Shown: positions 35,423 through 49,193, counted from the first letter of the stretch. The stretch: 64,000 nucleotides of DNA from Cololabis saira (GCF_033807715.1 NC_084596.1:37410879-37474878); one strand, 5' to 3'. Notes: a model not told the origin generated them from the letters alone. A program made the numbers and translations.

Positions 35423-36124
35423 CAGAGGTGTCAAGTAACGAAGTACAAATACTTTGTTACCTTACTTAAGTAGAAATTTTGGTTATCTATACTTCACTGG
35501 AGTAATTATTTTTCAGACGACTTTTTACTTTTACTCCTTACATTTTCACGCAATTATCTGTACTTTTTACCCCTTACATTTTAAAAACAGCCTTGTTACT
35601 CTATTTCATTTCGGCCTTTAAAAAAAACTATCCAGTTAAATTGCTCCATCCGGATAGAGCGAATTTGGTTGTGGTTGTTTCAGATGTTCTTGTCCAGTTT
35701 TGTTCTTACATCCGTTCCCTCAGATTCCTGCAACTAAACTTGGATGTACATTCCAATAAAGGTTAGGATAAATGATAACATGTCTCTGAAGTTTGACTTT
35801 TTGCACCATTACAAAACTTATAGGCAACTAGTCATCATATCTCCTGCTCTCTGAAACACATGTTAATGCTCAATAGTACACATATATGGTTCTTTAATAT
35901 ATTTGCATTATACTAAGACACATTCATTTTCAATGGCTTTTGTCCTTAATGGCTTTTTCCCCCTTACATTACTTTTACTTTTATACTTTAAGTAGTTTTG
36001 AAACCAGTACTTTTACTTGAGTAAAAAACTTGAGTTGATACTTCAACTTCTACAGGAGTATTTTTAAACTCTAGTATCTATACTTCTACCTGAGTAATGA
36101 ATGTGAATACTTTTGACACCTCTG
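35423..36124. mobile_element. hAT non-autonomous element, CAGAGGTGTC family, copy 3
   Basis: Ends CAGAGGTGTCAAG and TTGACACCTCTG are flanked by the perfect 8-bp duplication ACGGCATC (35415-35422 and 36125-36132). This fixes the family as hAT. Confidence 0.95.
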
Positions 36125-36316
36125 ACGGCATCACAACAACACGGTAACAGAAAAAGAAGAGGGAGATTTTTCGTGCATCTTACCTGCAACATTACCAGGG
36201 TGTACAAAATGTACAGAGCTGCTGCATCATTAGCGTTCATTTTTTCGCATATTATTGTCCTCCTTAGCGCTTATTTACTAATTGTACCGGAAGAACGCAA
36301 ACGCAAAAGTGCATGT

Positions 36317-36331
36317 GGCGCCACCTAGTGT
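36317..36331 (-). promoter_or_regulatory. CTCF-like motif, minus strand
   Basis: The minus strand reads ACACTAGGTGGCGCC, which fits the consensus except for the first base. Confidence 0.35.
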
Positions 36332-36420
36332 TGCAGAGTCGAATGGACTTTACTCAATAGTCGATTGTCTTTTCGGGCAATAGTTTGATTTAGATGTGCA
36401 TGTAACCGCACCAAGTGTCC

Positions 36421-38385
36421 GTTTTACCCACTTATCTCAGCAGGAATGTAAAAAAAGAACATGAATGAACATAAGTCTCTGTACTGGTGTATATTTCCGA
36501 AGGTGAATTAAGGGTGAGAGGAAGCTGGGTTAGGGGTGTGAGTATTCATGATGTGGCATTGACCATTGACACTTGATGTAATAGAAAATGTTCCTCTGCA
36601 GATGTCCAACTCTGACCCCCCATCACCTCCAAACAATGCAGACATCTATCTGAAATATGACGTGGGCCATGCAGTGTGGCACTGAGAGGCCCTGTGTCCG
36701 TGTCATGTGTGTGTTCCAAGTCACAAGTTCATCCAGAGCTTTGGTCGACTCAATTATTTGTTGCCTTTATCTCTGGAGAGAATGTGTAAACCATCAGGTT
36801 TGCTTTTACAGAGTGCAGGGTGAAAACGCATGCGGCATGGAGCGTTAATGTTTTAGTCTTATCTGTTTGGATTTCACATGGTGACAGTTAACATATTTCT
36901 GTTTATTATATGTTTTGCAGGAAAATCATGCAAACTGTGAACTTATCTTAAAGTCTTTCTTGAAGTAGTTAACATTCCTGATTACTTTTATAAAAAAACA
37001 TAGCCTACATTCAACATAAAGCGCTCTAATCTGCAGCTACACTTTACTTTTGCCAAAACACACCAGCACGGCCCTGTGAGGGAAAACACTGGAATTAGAG
37101 AAAAGCTGGCAAAACCTTGGAGGGCTCTTGCTGAAGGACACTTAATCGGGGGGTTTATGACGTAGATCTCACAATCTTTGAGTCATCAGGTTAAAACATG
37201 CAGCCTGGCCGCCTCATAAGGTTTATAGTAGATCATAAAATCATGGAAAAAAAACAAAGATAAATAAGTTTAATTACTTAGACCACATTCCTGATTTGTC
37301 TTGTCAGTTGTGCATCTGGCTGATGTTACATCGCCACATGACTGCCCTGATGTTGCGGGGGGGGGGGGGGGGGGGGTCTTAAAGAGTCTCCAGGTGACTC
37401 CAGTGACCCTAAATGTGGGGCTTGTTCATCTATTTGATCTCATAAACACTGAATAGATGATTTATCATTCATTTAAATCAATAATCTGCATTGACATGGC
37501 TCTAAATGGGAGCAGAAAAGACTGGCAGGTATTCTGAATAAATGTAATAAATCCCATTTAAACTTTTAGGTAACCCTTGTGATTAGTTGATGGTAAGTGG
37601 ACAGGTCGTTGAGTGGGCAGGTCAGTGGTTGGGGTTAATCCTGCCCCCAGGTCAGACTCCTCCTCTGATAACCTCTGTGACACTCTTTTTTCTTCTTCTT
37701 TTTATCCTTCTTCATCTTTCCCACCCTTACTCTTGTCCTTTCTTTTCATCTCTTTCAAATAAACGTGTTGTAAATCGAGTTAACACCAGCTCAACTGCTG
37801 CAACTTTATCTGTTAGGTTAATAGTTTTTAAATGTGCAATAATGATTTGTCTCTTGACTGACACTTCTTGGTCAAGTGAGTCAATATTTCAAATCAGCTG
37901 GAGTAATTTAGATCTCAGTGCAGCTTTTCATAGAGCTTCAAATAAACACAGATAGCTACAATATATCAGGTATGGGCTTGAGCAGCTTTTACCTCCTGTA
38001 TCTCTGACAGAAATCATTGCAGCCACCGGTGATGGCGACATCTTACCGTATACATATAAATGAGGCAGATACTGCTGGGATGCCTCTGGTGGGTTTAAAA
38101 CTCATATTATAAAGCTTCGTGTGTGGGAGTTAATTGTGGATATGAGTCTGTTTTGAGCGACAAGTGACCTTGTTTGAAGGTTTGAAAGATGGAGCTGGAT
38201 AATGAATATTAAAACTTGACTGGAGGCAATATAGATCTGAAGCATGATTTGATAATTGACTGATGATTTATGGTAAGAATAATGGCACTATAATGGTTTG
38301 TGAGAATAGAGTCAATTAGCGTTGTATAATGTTGTTTCTTGCCCCTTACTTCAGCAAAAAACAGTCGCAGCAACTTCTGATTCCT
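36421..38385. other. Intronic, nothing recognised except the poly(G) run
   Basis: The open frame 37587-37955 has no family features and is treated as chance. Confidence 0.5.
37357..37376 (+). repeat. Run of 20 G
   Basis: Uninterrupted poly(G) between TTGC and TCTT. Confidence 0.98.
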
Positions 38386-38393
38386 GTCCTGGT

Positions 38394-39057
38394 TAGGCCT
38401 GTGTTGAAAAAAATCGATTTTCTGATTCTAAATCGATTCTCATATATTAATTTCTAAAAATCGATTTGTATGTCTAAAGATCGATTTTTTTTTTTTTTTT
38501 TTTTCATCATTACATTTTTGCCTGGTGAACTTTAATCCCAGTAGTCCCAGTAGTTTTGAAAACTCCTGAATGAACTTTTCTTTAGAGAAAATGCTGGACA
38601 ATTCAGCTTAAATTTCTAAATGTTATATTAGTTCAATGAAGTTCATATTATCTATATTTACTATAGCTTGTTTGGTTTCTTTGTTATCGGACACGGTTTG
38701 TCATGAAATACCTGAAAAATGTCGGGTGCTTCATGTCCAGCTGTGTGTCTGGTGACAGAATAAATCACACAAGCTAAAATAATTAGTTTACTGCTTGAGC
38801 TGTTGCAATTTCTTTCTTTTTTGCACTTTAAATGGATATTGAAATGCCTATTTGAGTTATGTATTTCTTAGTTATTTCTCAATAATTATTGTGAAATTAT
38901 TATTTCAATAGTTATTTTACAGTCATATAATCCAGGCAACACTAACCCAAATCAATATCGAATCGAATCGGATCGAATCAAATGGTGATAATCGATTCTG
39001 AATCTTAAGAATCGGAATCGAATCGATTCTTGACATTTGAATCGATACCCAGCTCTA
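38394..39057. mobile_element. hAT non-autonomous element, same family as 14786, opposite orientation
   Basis: Ends TAGGCCTGTG and CCCAGCTCTA with a perfect 8-bp duplication GTCCTGGT (38386-38393, 39058-39065). Confidence 0.93.
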
Positions 39058-39065
39058 GTCCTGGT

Positions 39066-40717
39066 TGTCTTTTGTGACACATTCATCTCACTTCATGTCA
39101 CTTTGTCACACATCAGGGCCGATGTGTTATCGTGGCAGAGGCGAGTAGTAAACCAAATAAAGTAGTTGAGGAAGAGAAGCTGAGAGACTGTACGAGTGAG
39201 ACCAAACAAGAATCTAAATCATGCATGCCGGGTTGATTCCACGAGGTCCAGAGAGGTATGGTAAGCATATATATTATATTATATTTGATGTGTTTGTGTC
39301 TCTGGTTGTCCCTTGGAAACAGTTGGGATGCCATACATATCTCCAGCCATGAGGCTGGCTCCTCTGGCACTGTTGGAAACCTTGCTCATTTCATTTTAAG
39401 AAGACTTTTTTTATTTGGCAATTGTTTTGATTTTCTGGCACCAGATTATAGTTTTCTTTAAGTTTCCATGGTTTGCTAAAAACACAGCCATCCCGGTGAT
39501 GTGTCTCTGCATCTGTGTTTCATGTGTGAGCCATTAATCTACAGGATATTGATTAGCACTGATTAGCTGGAGATAAAGCAGATGATTGTGTGTCCTCCTG
39601 TAAGGTTTCTGCTGCTAGCTCATTTTTGCTCAGTTGTTCGCAGCTGCCTTCATCATAATGTTAGTCCAACTTTAAAAGCTTAACTTTATTTTTCTTTTTT
39701 TGTATTTTACTTTGGTTTTGTGTTCGGCAGGGCAACTTCCTGATCATGATTTCAGGTCACCAAATGTAACAGATTTTCTTTTCAGACTGTAAAATTGCGC
39801 CTCTTCTTTTGCTGTTGATTAATTCTCATATTTGTCCTCTGGCCACTTATTTCTATTCCTACACATTTTAGATTAACGTCTACGGAAGTAGCTCCAGCTT
39901 TACAGCATTGACATTCTTCTATTTCTTGTTAGACTTAATAATATTGTAACAATACTGTTCTGTCTTTCCTCAAACTATCTACAGATACATTTGAAGATGG
40001 AGACTGACTCAGATGAACACAGTTACCCCAATCAGGAGTGTTTTACCTTACAAACACAGTACATTAATGTAAATCTAGCTCATCTTTGATAAACACTTAC
40101 TGTTCTTGCTCCTCGCTCAATCATAAATCTTTTCTCCCGTCAGTACCCGAAAGATGTTACATTATATTTCTAGACATCTTGGATAAATGAATCTTAATCA
40201 ACTATCTATTTTATTTTCTACATTGTGTGAATAAGGTCAGTGAGAATGAGATTAATAGTGCTACTCCTTCTTCAATTGCTGTTACTCTCTCCTTTGTCTG
40301 CTGTGTTTTGGCTGAAACATTCGTGTTTGATCCTGTTCAAAAGACAACTGATCAAGACTGATGGATATCAAACGCCTCCCAGCATGCACTGCCCCCTTTC
40401 GCCTGCAGGTTGTCCCCCCCTTTGTCTTCACTGAGGTGGAAGCTTGAACTGGAGGTTCAAAGGGTGTGAGAACATCTGAATTCACGCCAATGTGTGTGTA
40501 TGCGTGTCACTGTATGTGCATGTACACATCTACCATCGTCTCTCACATTCCACACATTCTCTGTTCCCCACCTGCTGTCCTGGACACAGAGGACACCCCG
40601 ACCCTCTAGATAATCACCACTGAACCTTAAGTGTGCTCTGACAAGGGGCAGAGAAGTGTCACTGCCACTCAGGGATGTGGATGTAAATTACAAGTTAGGC
40701 AAATTAAGGTCTCTAGA
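39066..40717. other. Intronic, nothing recognised
   Basis: No supported exon or transposon end. Confidence 0.5.
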
Positions 40718-41440
40718 TTGAATGAATGAAGTTTATTCAGTCATGACAACACAAAACACAACACCAAAAAAAAAAACATTGTGCACAGCATTAACATTTC
40801 ATACAAAACCAAAAATGTGTTGAACAATGACTGAAAGGCATAGGCTGAAGCAAACTGCTTATAAAAGCCTATCCTATATTAACAACTTTCTTTTTGTGGC
40901 TACCGACCTCCAGAAAACCAAAAAGAGAATAGAAAAGCAAAGAAACAACAAAAGGCAAAGAAACAATAGAAAAGCAAAGAAACATTTACAGATAGTCAAT
41001 TGCACTTATAAGCTTCAAAAATAGCTTTACAAACCTTTTTTTTTTTTTTAACCAAAAGAGAATGACATGTTTTTAAATTTATGTTGGCATCATTCCAGAA
41101 TTTAACTCCAGTAATGGAGACACATCTCCTTTTCATACCTTTTTTAACTTTTTGTACAGTGAAATTGCAGATACCTCTCAGATTATAGGGAGTTTCCTGA
41201 ATTGAAAAGAACCTCTGTATTGAGTCAGGGAGCATTTTTGATTTTGCTCTGAACATAATTTGCATGATTTTATAATAAAACAAATCATAAAATTGAATAA
41301 CATGAGAATTTAGAAAAAGTGGATCTGTGTGAGCGTAGTAATCAGCCTTATTGATGATACGTATGGCTCGTTTTTGACCTATATTGTATCTATGAAGATG
41401 CAACATGCAGATTTTATAATCTTTTCATCTTATAAACTGA
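40718..41440 (-). mobile_element. 5'-truncated LINE, minus strand (L2/CR1-like)
   Basis: The minus-strand frame reads IGQKRAIRIINKADYYAHTD, IMQIMFRAKSKMLPDSIQRF and CVSITGVKFWNDANINLKTC, the C-terminal third of a LINE ORF2. The 3' end faces low coordinates, with an (ATTC)n tail at about 40725. Confidence 0.8.
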
Positions 41441-42375
41441 AAGAATGTGACTCTTGTTTCTATATTCCATCATTTCATTTATATTTGCATCAACAACAGC
41501 TTACATTGAGTTTTGTAGTGCTCTCCTGAGCCTGTTTTACTTTTTTTTTTCTTTTCCTTTTTCCTTTCAAATGGGTGCAGACGTTACGTTAAGTTTTGCT
41601 GCAGAAGCTTGTCAGTGGTTGTCATGACAAGCTTTTTATATTTAGGCAGCTTTTCCTGTCCACAAAAGGGAGCCGACAACTGTTGCTCTATCTTTCCTGG
41701 CTGAAAATGACCTGGAAATAAGAAATTAACCACATTGTAGGATGAGCAGAAAAAGGAGAGAGCAATGGATGGAAGGATGGAGGGAGGGAGGGGACAGCTT
41801 TGCAACACAGGCTTCATTGAGTGGAGGTTACAGTGTGTTCGTGTTCATGGGCATGTCTGTGTGTTATAGTGTTAACTGAGAACAGCTCCTCTCAGATCCC
41901 CCCTGAAGCCTGCACACCCAGCTGTCGTCCTGGGGGTTAAGAGGGTGTGTCAGTCAAACCTAGCAGTTAGAGAAAAGTATACAAACATATAGAGTGAGCC
42001 CTGCAGGAAAAAGCCCTGCTGAGTGGCAGCAACCAGTGCTTATGTGACGCACCGACAGAGGAAGTAAAACTGTTTTCATTTGATTTTTTTTTTAGTATCT
42101 GAGTTACTGTTAGCACCTGTAGTGGCAACCAAATATAACCAAATAATATATTGTTGTTTTTTTGTAATTCTTTGGCACAAAAACAGTTGTCAATGAGCCA
42201 AAACCCCTTTCGCTCTAATTGGCAAAGTCCATTCAAACACACAAAACAAAAAACACACGCAAACACATTGAAATGATAAACATGCAACCAGAATGATAGA
42301 ACCAGAGACCAAATTAAATGTAGAAATAGTTGTTTCTACTTTTGTTATTGTTTATTAATTCCTTGAATCCATCTA

Positions 42376-42739
42376 CAGACTGTCTCAGAAAATTTGAATA
42401 CTGTGATAAAGTCCTTTATTTTCTGTAATGCAATTAAAAAAACAAAAATGTCATACATTCTGGATTAATTACAAATCAACAGAAATATTGCAAGCCTTTT
42501 ATTATTTTAATATTGCTGATTATGGTTTACAGTTTAAGATTAAAATTCCCATAATATTCTAATTTTTTTAGATATATATTTGAGTTTTCTTAAGCTGTAA
42601 GCCATGATCAGCAATATTAAAATATAAAAGGCTTGTAATATTTCAGTTGATTTGTAATGAATCCAGAATGTATGACATTTTTGCATTACAGAAAATAAAG
42701 GACTTTATCACAATATTCTAATTTTCTGAGACAGTCCTG
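42376..42739. mobile_element. Palindromic TA-flanked MITE, copy 5
   Basis: Same family with TA flanks. The left end reads CAGACTGTCTCAG, having lost one G. Confidence 0.85.
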
Positions 42740-42909
42740 TATATTTAAATTGCATACCTTGTGAATCACATCCTTAGGTTTCATGCTACATGTTGGTGTT
42801 GGTTGACATGTTATACAGTACGCAATCATACTATTTTTTGTGATTTATCTCGTTTTAGCCGAGGATTATCCTCCCAGCCATGTTGAGTGTGTGGTCTTAC
42901 TGTTTTAGA

Positions 42910-42925
42910 CCAGCAGGTGGCAGCA
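42910..42925 (+). promoter_or_regulatory. Perfect CTCF consensus match
   Basis: CCAGCAGGTGGCAGCA fits CCASYAGRKGGCRSYV at every position. It lies in unique-looking sequence in the large col15a1 intron. Confidence 0.55.
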
Positions 42926-43657
42926 GTGTACAAGATCCTAGTTTCAATTGACTTGACATGAGCTTGTTTTTTTGTTGCTACTCCTCTGTTGTGTTGATTT
43001 GGTTAATTATGGTAAATAGTGACATGGTAAATATTGACATGTACATATATATCGTTTTTCTACAAATGTAAGTAGGTTTTTCATTCACAGAAACAAAAAG
43101 TAACTCAATGATTTTTCATCACTTTACCTGGTTACGATAAGGACAAGTTTTAAAGTGATATATTTTAATATTGAAAACACGAAAAGGATAATTAAGAGTG
43201 TTATGCACTTGTATAGTTTGGCAAATAATGACATTTGGACATATTTGAGACTTGTGTCTGGTGCTCTCAATTTAATTCTTATTTCTATGAATAAATTTAA
43301 AACATTTCCCGTGGGATTCAGTGTGACAGTAAACCAATTAGAGTTTGTTTGGAGGTTGCTGGGAAAAGCAGGAAGAGAGCGAGAGGTGAAGGGTGAGGAG
43401 GTTACTCCTCCTGGAATCCAGAGACCCTTAATAGGGTCAGCAAGTATGGAGCAAAAAAAACCCTCATGTGAGAGCATCCCTCCATCCACGGCTCAAGAAT
43501 GTGGTGCACTTTCTTTGTTGTTTTGAGATGACACGATGAAGCATGATTGAAGTCACGCTAACTGTCTTTCACACCCCATAGACTGATGATGGCCAGCATT
43601 TTGTTACCTCTTTCTGTTTGTGTTGCAGATACACTGCAGTTTAAGTATAGTATAGAC

Positions 43658-44189
43658 CGGGGGTCGGCAACCCAAAATGTTGAAAGAGCCATATTGGACC
43701 AAAAACACAAAAAACAAATATGTCTGGAGCCGCAAAAAATGTAAAGTTTTAGAATGAAGGCAACACATGCTGCATGTATCTATATTAGTTATAACTGGGG
43801 GAAGATTTTTTTTTTCATTATGCACTTCGAGAAAAAAGTCGAAATGTCGAGAAAAAAGTCGAAATGTCGAGAAAAAAGTCAAAATTTAGAGAAGAAAGTT
43901 GAAATTTAAAGTCAAAATGTCGAGGAAATAGTCAAAATTTCGTGAAAAAAGTCGAAATTTTGAGAAAAAAGTGGAAATGTCGAGATTAATGTTGAAGTAC
44001 AATCTTCAGAAAAAAGTCGAAATGCGAGAAAAAAGTCAAAATTTCGAGAAAATAGTCGAAATGTCGAGATTAAAAAGGAAAGGAAAAAAGAAAAAAAGAG
44101 GGAAAAAAGGAAAAAAAGGTCAAACATTTTTGAAAAAGCTCCAGGCGCCACTAGGGCGGCGCTCTGGAGCCGCGGGTTGCCGACCCCTG
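43658..44189. mobile_element. hAT non-autonomous element, CAGGGGTCGGCAACC family, copy 2
   Basis: Same ends and the same internal minisatellite as 9326-9921. The flanks show no matching 8-bp duplication, so one border may have been rearranged. Confidence 0.9.
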
Positions 44190-44884
44190 CATCATTTATC
44201 ATAACCACCTTTTAGAAGGTCAAGTTTAGTGCTGTGCACATGTGTGCACCTCTGGAGTGAATGATGCAGAAAGACGGTTAGCTGGTTTGCACTGTCACCT
44301 AGAAAGAAGACGTTTTCTAGTTTGAATCCCTGCTGAGACCTTTCTCTGGGTGCATGTTCTCGTCCTCCCTCCCTCATCCCCTACATACAGCCAGTTGTTA
44401 AATGAATTCACTGTGCGTGAGGTTGAATACCCTCAGTTCCTGTGGTTTATTTGAGACACTTGGCTTTTATCGCCACGTAGGAGGCATGGATTTTGGCCAC
44501 AAATCTCCTATGAAAACCATTCCTGTCCAGACTTGCCTGGACAGTAGATGAGTGTTTCCATGTCCCACTGGTTTCCAATAGTTCTGATAGTTCTGCGGGA
44601 CATCATCTCACGAGCAAGTCACGGTGTGTTGTCATATTCATAGCCGACCACTGTGAAAAAGGTCCTCAACGTTGTCCGTTTCTTTGAGCTTCTTCAGAAC
44701 AGGTTCAGCAGCACATCTGCACAGCCCCACGTGTCTGGAAGAGACGTTTCTGATGTAAGATAACCACCTAGTGTGTTGTTGTTGGGCTCAGCTCCACTAT
44801 AGGAGAATTTGACTGTTCCTCGCCCAGTTTTAAGCATCCCTCTGTTTTAGCAAACGACTGTGTGTATATAGAACTATGTTCTCC

Positions 44885-45834
44885 GTGTTGGGGTAGTTAC
44901 TCAAAAAAAGTAATCCATTACATATTACTAGTTACTTTTAAAAAAAGTAATCCCTTACACTACTTAGTTACTGGTTGCTGAAAGTAACTAGTTACATTAC
45001 CAAATACATTACTTTTGGATTACTCTGTAATATCACCTGAGCTGCACCACTCGATTGCCAATGAACAACTTTTACAGGACTGTCTCAGAAAATTAGAATA
45101 TTGTGATTTTCTGTAATGCAATTACAAAAACAAAAATGTCAATCTCACTGTACCCAGGTACTTTGACAATAAAGTATATTCTATTCAAACATTCTGGATT
45201 CATTACAAATCAACTGAAATATTGCAAGCCTTTTATTATTTTAATATTGCTGATCATGGTTTACAGCTTAAGAAAACTCAAATATCCTATCTCAAAAAAT
45301 TAGAATATTCTGGGAATCTTAATCTTAAACTGTAAGCCATAATCAGCAATATTAAAATAATAAAAGGTTTGCAATATTTCAGTTGATTTGTAATGAATCC
45401 AGAATGTATGACATTTTAGTTTTTTTAATTGTATTACAGAAAATAAAGAACTTTATCACAATATTCTAATTTTCTGAGACAGTCCTGTAGTTGGAACCTT
45501 ATTACTGCAGTGCCCAGATCAGCACAAATGTGAATGTAAAATCCCGTCAAATCCCGTAAAGTCCCGTAAAATCCCGTAAAATCACGTTGTCAGACAAGTA
45601 TTGCGCAACGCGTGAAGACGCATGAGAGGCAAGTTTGATTTTCTTTTCTGTTCTCCCCTTTCTACATGTAGCTGAAAAGCTTAAAGTAACTAAAGTAACG
45701 TAATGTTTATTGTCTTAGAGTAATTATAATGTGATTACCCAAATTACAACTGTAACGCGGTACATTACTGCGTTACTGGTGAATGTAATCTCGTTACAGT
45801 AACGCGTTACTTTGTACCGCGTCACACCCAACAC
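44885..45834. mobile_element. DNA transposon with GTGTTGGG ends, carrying a nested MITE
   Basis: Ends GTGTTGGGGTAGTTACTC and GTCACACCCAACAC, with GTAACGCGTTAC-like motifs inside, are flanked by TCTCC on both sides. The MITE 45075-45487 is inserted in it. Superfamily not assigned. Confidence 0.7.
45075..45487. mobile_element. Palindromic TA-flanked MITE, copy 6, with a 48-bp insert
   Basis: Same family with TA flanks. It is nested in the element 44885-45834. An extra ~48 bp at about 45141-45189 (ACTTTGACAATAAAGTATAT then TCTATTC) looks like the 3' tail of a retroposon. Confidence 0.85.
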
Positions 45835-45839
45835 TCTCC

Positions 45840-47968
45840 ATCAATGCTTAATTTTCTGCATGTGCTGAGCAGAACAATCTCATAAATAGCAGGAAAGGCA
45901 GTTCAGGAAGCAGAATAATGAAATAAGATGTGAGTGCAAAATAAGTGTGAAAATCCAGTTCTATCTTGAAGGGATCTATGCTGTGTTGTGTATAAATAAT
46001 AAGCATCTCTGACATCCTTTTAGCTGAAGCTTACTTGTGATTCGGGTTCTTTTTGCTTTATGTGATAGTTTTTCATTGCAGTCAGCAACAATCATAAAAA
46101 AGCACTGCTTTTTTTTCCCTGTCTATGAAATCTTGTTCAGACCTCTGCTCCAATGTTTCCCAGTGAGAAAGGTTGATGTTTTTCACTAAAGATCTTATAA
46201 CTGATTCTGGTCATTACACGGTATGGAAAACATTTGCCTCTATACTCTTACTAAAAACAAGATTAATACAACATAAATTTTAATGTTACATTGAGTTCTA
46301 ATAACCAGCCTGCTTTAACTCTGATTTGGTTTTCAGCCTGGTACGCTTGAGAAAAGTCAATTTTAGATGTATTTCAAAACAAGTTAACTGTTTATTAATT
46401 AAAACAATGATGCAATGATAGAAACTGAAGTGCTGAGGGAATATTTTAGCTCTAACACTAAAGTTTTTAGTATTTTCAAATGGATTCACCATGAAACAGC
46501 CATAAATTAATATTCTATTTCTATAAATGATTTATTTAAATCGTGCATCTTACTGCATGAGGTCTGTCCTCAGCTGACATGAATGGCCAAGTTGAAATGC
46601 TGTGCTTAGAAACAATGACATAGATTCAAATTAAAACAGGAGGATGTTAGGAATGATGGTGGATCTTTAATGTGAAAAACACTGAATGATACCTGTTAGA
46701 AATACTCAATACTCAATAAAAGCACTTCAACAAACATGTGCCCACTTTTTAGGAGGGCTGCTTCTACTGTGGTGTAAACATTGTCCAAAATTAACTTGGA
46801 TTATGATGGGGAGCCTGTGGAGAATTGTGTCACCAGAGTATTTCTTATTTACAAAGGTCTTACAGTGAAACGTAATAAAATCAATCACAGCAGCACTCCA
46901 GCCCTCATCGTGGACCTCACCGGACGTTTAGAGAAGCACAATACAACCCAACAGGCGTCTCTTTGTCATCAGCGAGAGGGGGCCCCCATCTTTGCTCCGT
47001 GATCAGTGAGCTGCAGCAAAGAGAAACTCCACACTTCATAAATGCTTCCATTCAACCTTTTACAATTTAGGAAGAAAACAAACTCCCTTGCCCTGTGATG
47101 GACTGGCAAAACTGTGCAGAGCTTTCAGTATTACACAGCAATATCAAGGACACCCGGGTTGTAATAAGGCTTAAATCAGGACAAATATATTGATAGCAAC
47201 ACTTTTAGTCAGAGGCTTATAGTTGCACCAGCACCAGCAATGAAACCAGCAACTGCAGCGAAAGCCTTGTAATCTGCAGTAAAATATGCTAAATATCAAT
47301 TCTTCTCCTACAGGGAGCAAAAAAAAAAAAAAGATGAAGAAGGAGTCTTTCTTTGAATTGTCCTCTTGTTCACTTTGCATTTCGTCCTACGAGGAGTGGA
47401 CTGAGGTCCACAAACCACTCTTTATTGATCATTCCTGGATCCAGGCTCACACACAGATGGTGAAACAGCTTATTATTCCACATAAAAACAGCCTGGGTGC
47501 TCAATCCCTTGAAAACCCAATTGGAAATCTATAGCTCATTTATTTATTAATATGGTTTTATCATTATTGATGAATGTAGTGATTGAATTACTTGAACAGT
47601 TACTTGCACTTTGCTCTGCTGTAGGTGCTGTAAAACACCATACAATACTTTACACCGTGTTGTGGTGCTGCTCTACTGCATCTGTTGTTTGGCACATTAA
47701 AAAAGGGGAGGAATAAATCAGGAGGTGACTAAGTCGTTTTAATATCAGAAAACCACTTTGAAGGCCAAGACATTGGGTCTGTGCAAGAAAACAGCGTTAA
47801 CATCCAACATCAAAACATCAACAAAAGTATTCAAGACAACGACAGTTTCTTACCAGGTCTTGTAAATGAGGGGAACGCATCAGAAGAGAAAGAGCATGTT
47901 ATATTTCATTATATAAACCGAGCAAAGATGCAGAGGCAATCTGTATTTACATATATAATAACCTGCTT
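45840..47968. other. Intronic, nothing recognised
   Basis: No supported feature before the retroposon tail at 47969. Confidence 0.5.
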
Positions 47969-48147
47969 CATCCTTGATGTGTGAAGGAAAGACATAGAAG
48001 GTCTTTCCTTCCAGCTGCAGTGAGACTGCACAACAAACACTTAACCTATCTCTTATTCTGCCCTGTTGTTGCATTGTGGGACAAATAAAGATTGTCTTAT
48101 CTTTTCTTTTCTTTTCTTTTCTTTTCTTATCTTATCTTATCTTATAA
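47969..48147 (+). mobile_element. 3' end of a retroposon with (CTTTT)n/(CTTAT)n tail
   Basis: TTCCTTCCAGCTGCAGTGAG, ATTGTGGGACAAATAAAGATT and a pentanucleotide tail form a typical fish non-LTR 3' end. Confidence 0.65.
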
Positions 48148-48216
48148 TATCTTCAGATAGTAATAGCTACAGCTGCATCCCATGCCAACGTCTAAGCTGT
48201 GAGTGTCACATACTGT

Positions 48217-49193
48217 CAGAGGTGTCTAAAGTATTCACATTCATGACTCAGGTAGAAGTATAGAGACTAGAGTTTAAAAATACTCCTGTAGAAGTTGAAG
48301 TATCATCTCAAGTGTTTTACTCGAGTAAAAGTATAAAAGTACTGGTTTCAAAACTACTTAAAGTATAAAAGTAAAAGTACATCCAATGAATGAATGAATG
48401 AAAATGAATGAAAATATATTTATTTCGGTCAGGTCATTCATAATGTAGTCACCAACTGAAAGCATTAGTTCACATAAAAAAACAAACAAGACCTAACTGA
48501 AAAGGAATAGGCTGAAGCTATTGCTTATTTACGCCTACCCTTCTCACATGATCAACTTATTCAGATCAAACATACAAAACATAATATAAAAAAATAAATC
48601 ATATTTTTACACAATCCCGAACATAATTCCGTAATAGTATCATCTACTGGATCCCTCATATTTTTCAAACACATTAAACTTAAACAAACGTTTGAAAGCA
48701 TAAATCGACTGGCACATCTTCAATTTATCATCAAGTGCATTCCATATATTTACTCCCCTTACAGTAATACATTGATCTTTAATTTTAGTCCTAGACTTTG
48801 GTTTTTCAATCATACGATTCCCTCGAAGCTCATATCTACTTATCCTTATTTTAAACATGCTTACATGCTAATCCAAGTTTAGTTGCAGGAATCTGAGGGA
48901 ACGGATGTAAGAACAAAACTGGACAAGAACATCTGAAACAACCACAACCAAATTCACTCTATCCGGATGGAGCAATTTAACTGGATAGTTGTTTTTAAAG
49001 GCCGAAATGAAATAGAGTAACGAGGCTGTTTTTAAAATGTAAGGAGTAAAAAGTACAGATCATTGTGTGAAAATGTAAGGAGTAAAAGTAAAAAGTCGTC
49101 TGAAAAATAATTACTCCAGTGAAGTATAGATAACCAAAATTTCTACTTAAGTAAGGTAACAAAGTATTTGTACTTCGTTATTTGACACCTCTG
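48217..49193. mobile_element. hAT non-autonomous element, CAGAGGTGTC family, copy 4, with nested LINE
   Basis: Perfect 8-bp duplication CATACTGT at 48209-48216 and 49194-49201. The inside has lost part of the family sequence and gained a minus-strand LINE fragment at about 48385-48865. Confidence 0.95.
48385..48865 (-). mobile_element. 5'-truncated LINE fragment, minus strand
   Basis: On the minus strand it encodes YELRGNRMIEKPKSRTKIKD, ITVRGVNIWNALDDKLKMC and FKRLFKFNVFEKY, an ORF2 C-terminus. Its tail is a (TCAT)n-type simple repeat at the low-coordinate end. ATCCAA on both sides may be its target duplication. Confidence 0.75.

Larger units (their letters stand above)
41441..43657. other. 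Intronic, MITE copy 5 and the CTCF match only
   Basis: Apart from the two listed features nothing was recognised. The frames at 43124-43526 on both strands overlap and have no motif. Confidence 0.5.

Noticed and set aside
37587..37955. 122-residue frame on the + strand
   Set aside because: The sequence has no recognisable domain; intronic and without splice context.
43124..43526. Overlapping ~120-residue frames on both strands
   Set aside because: No motif, no splice sites in phase and antisense overlap; treated as chance.
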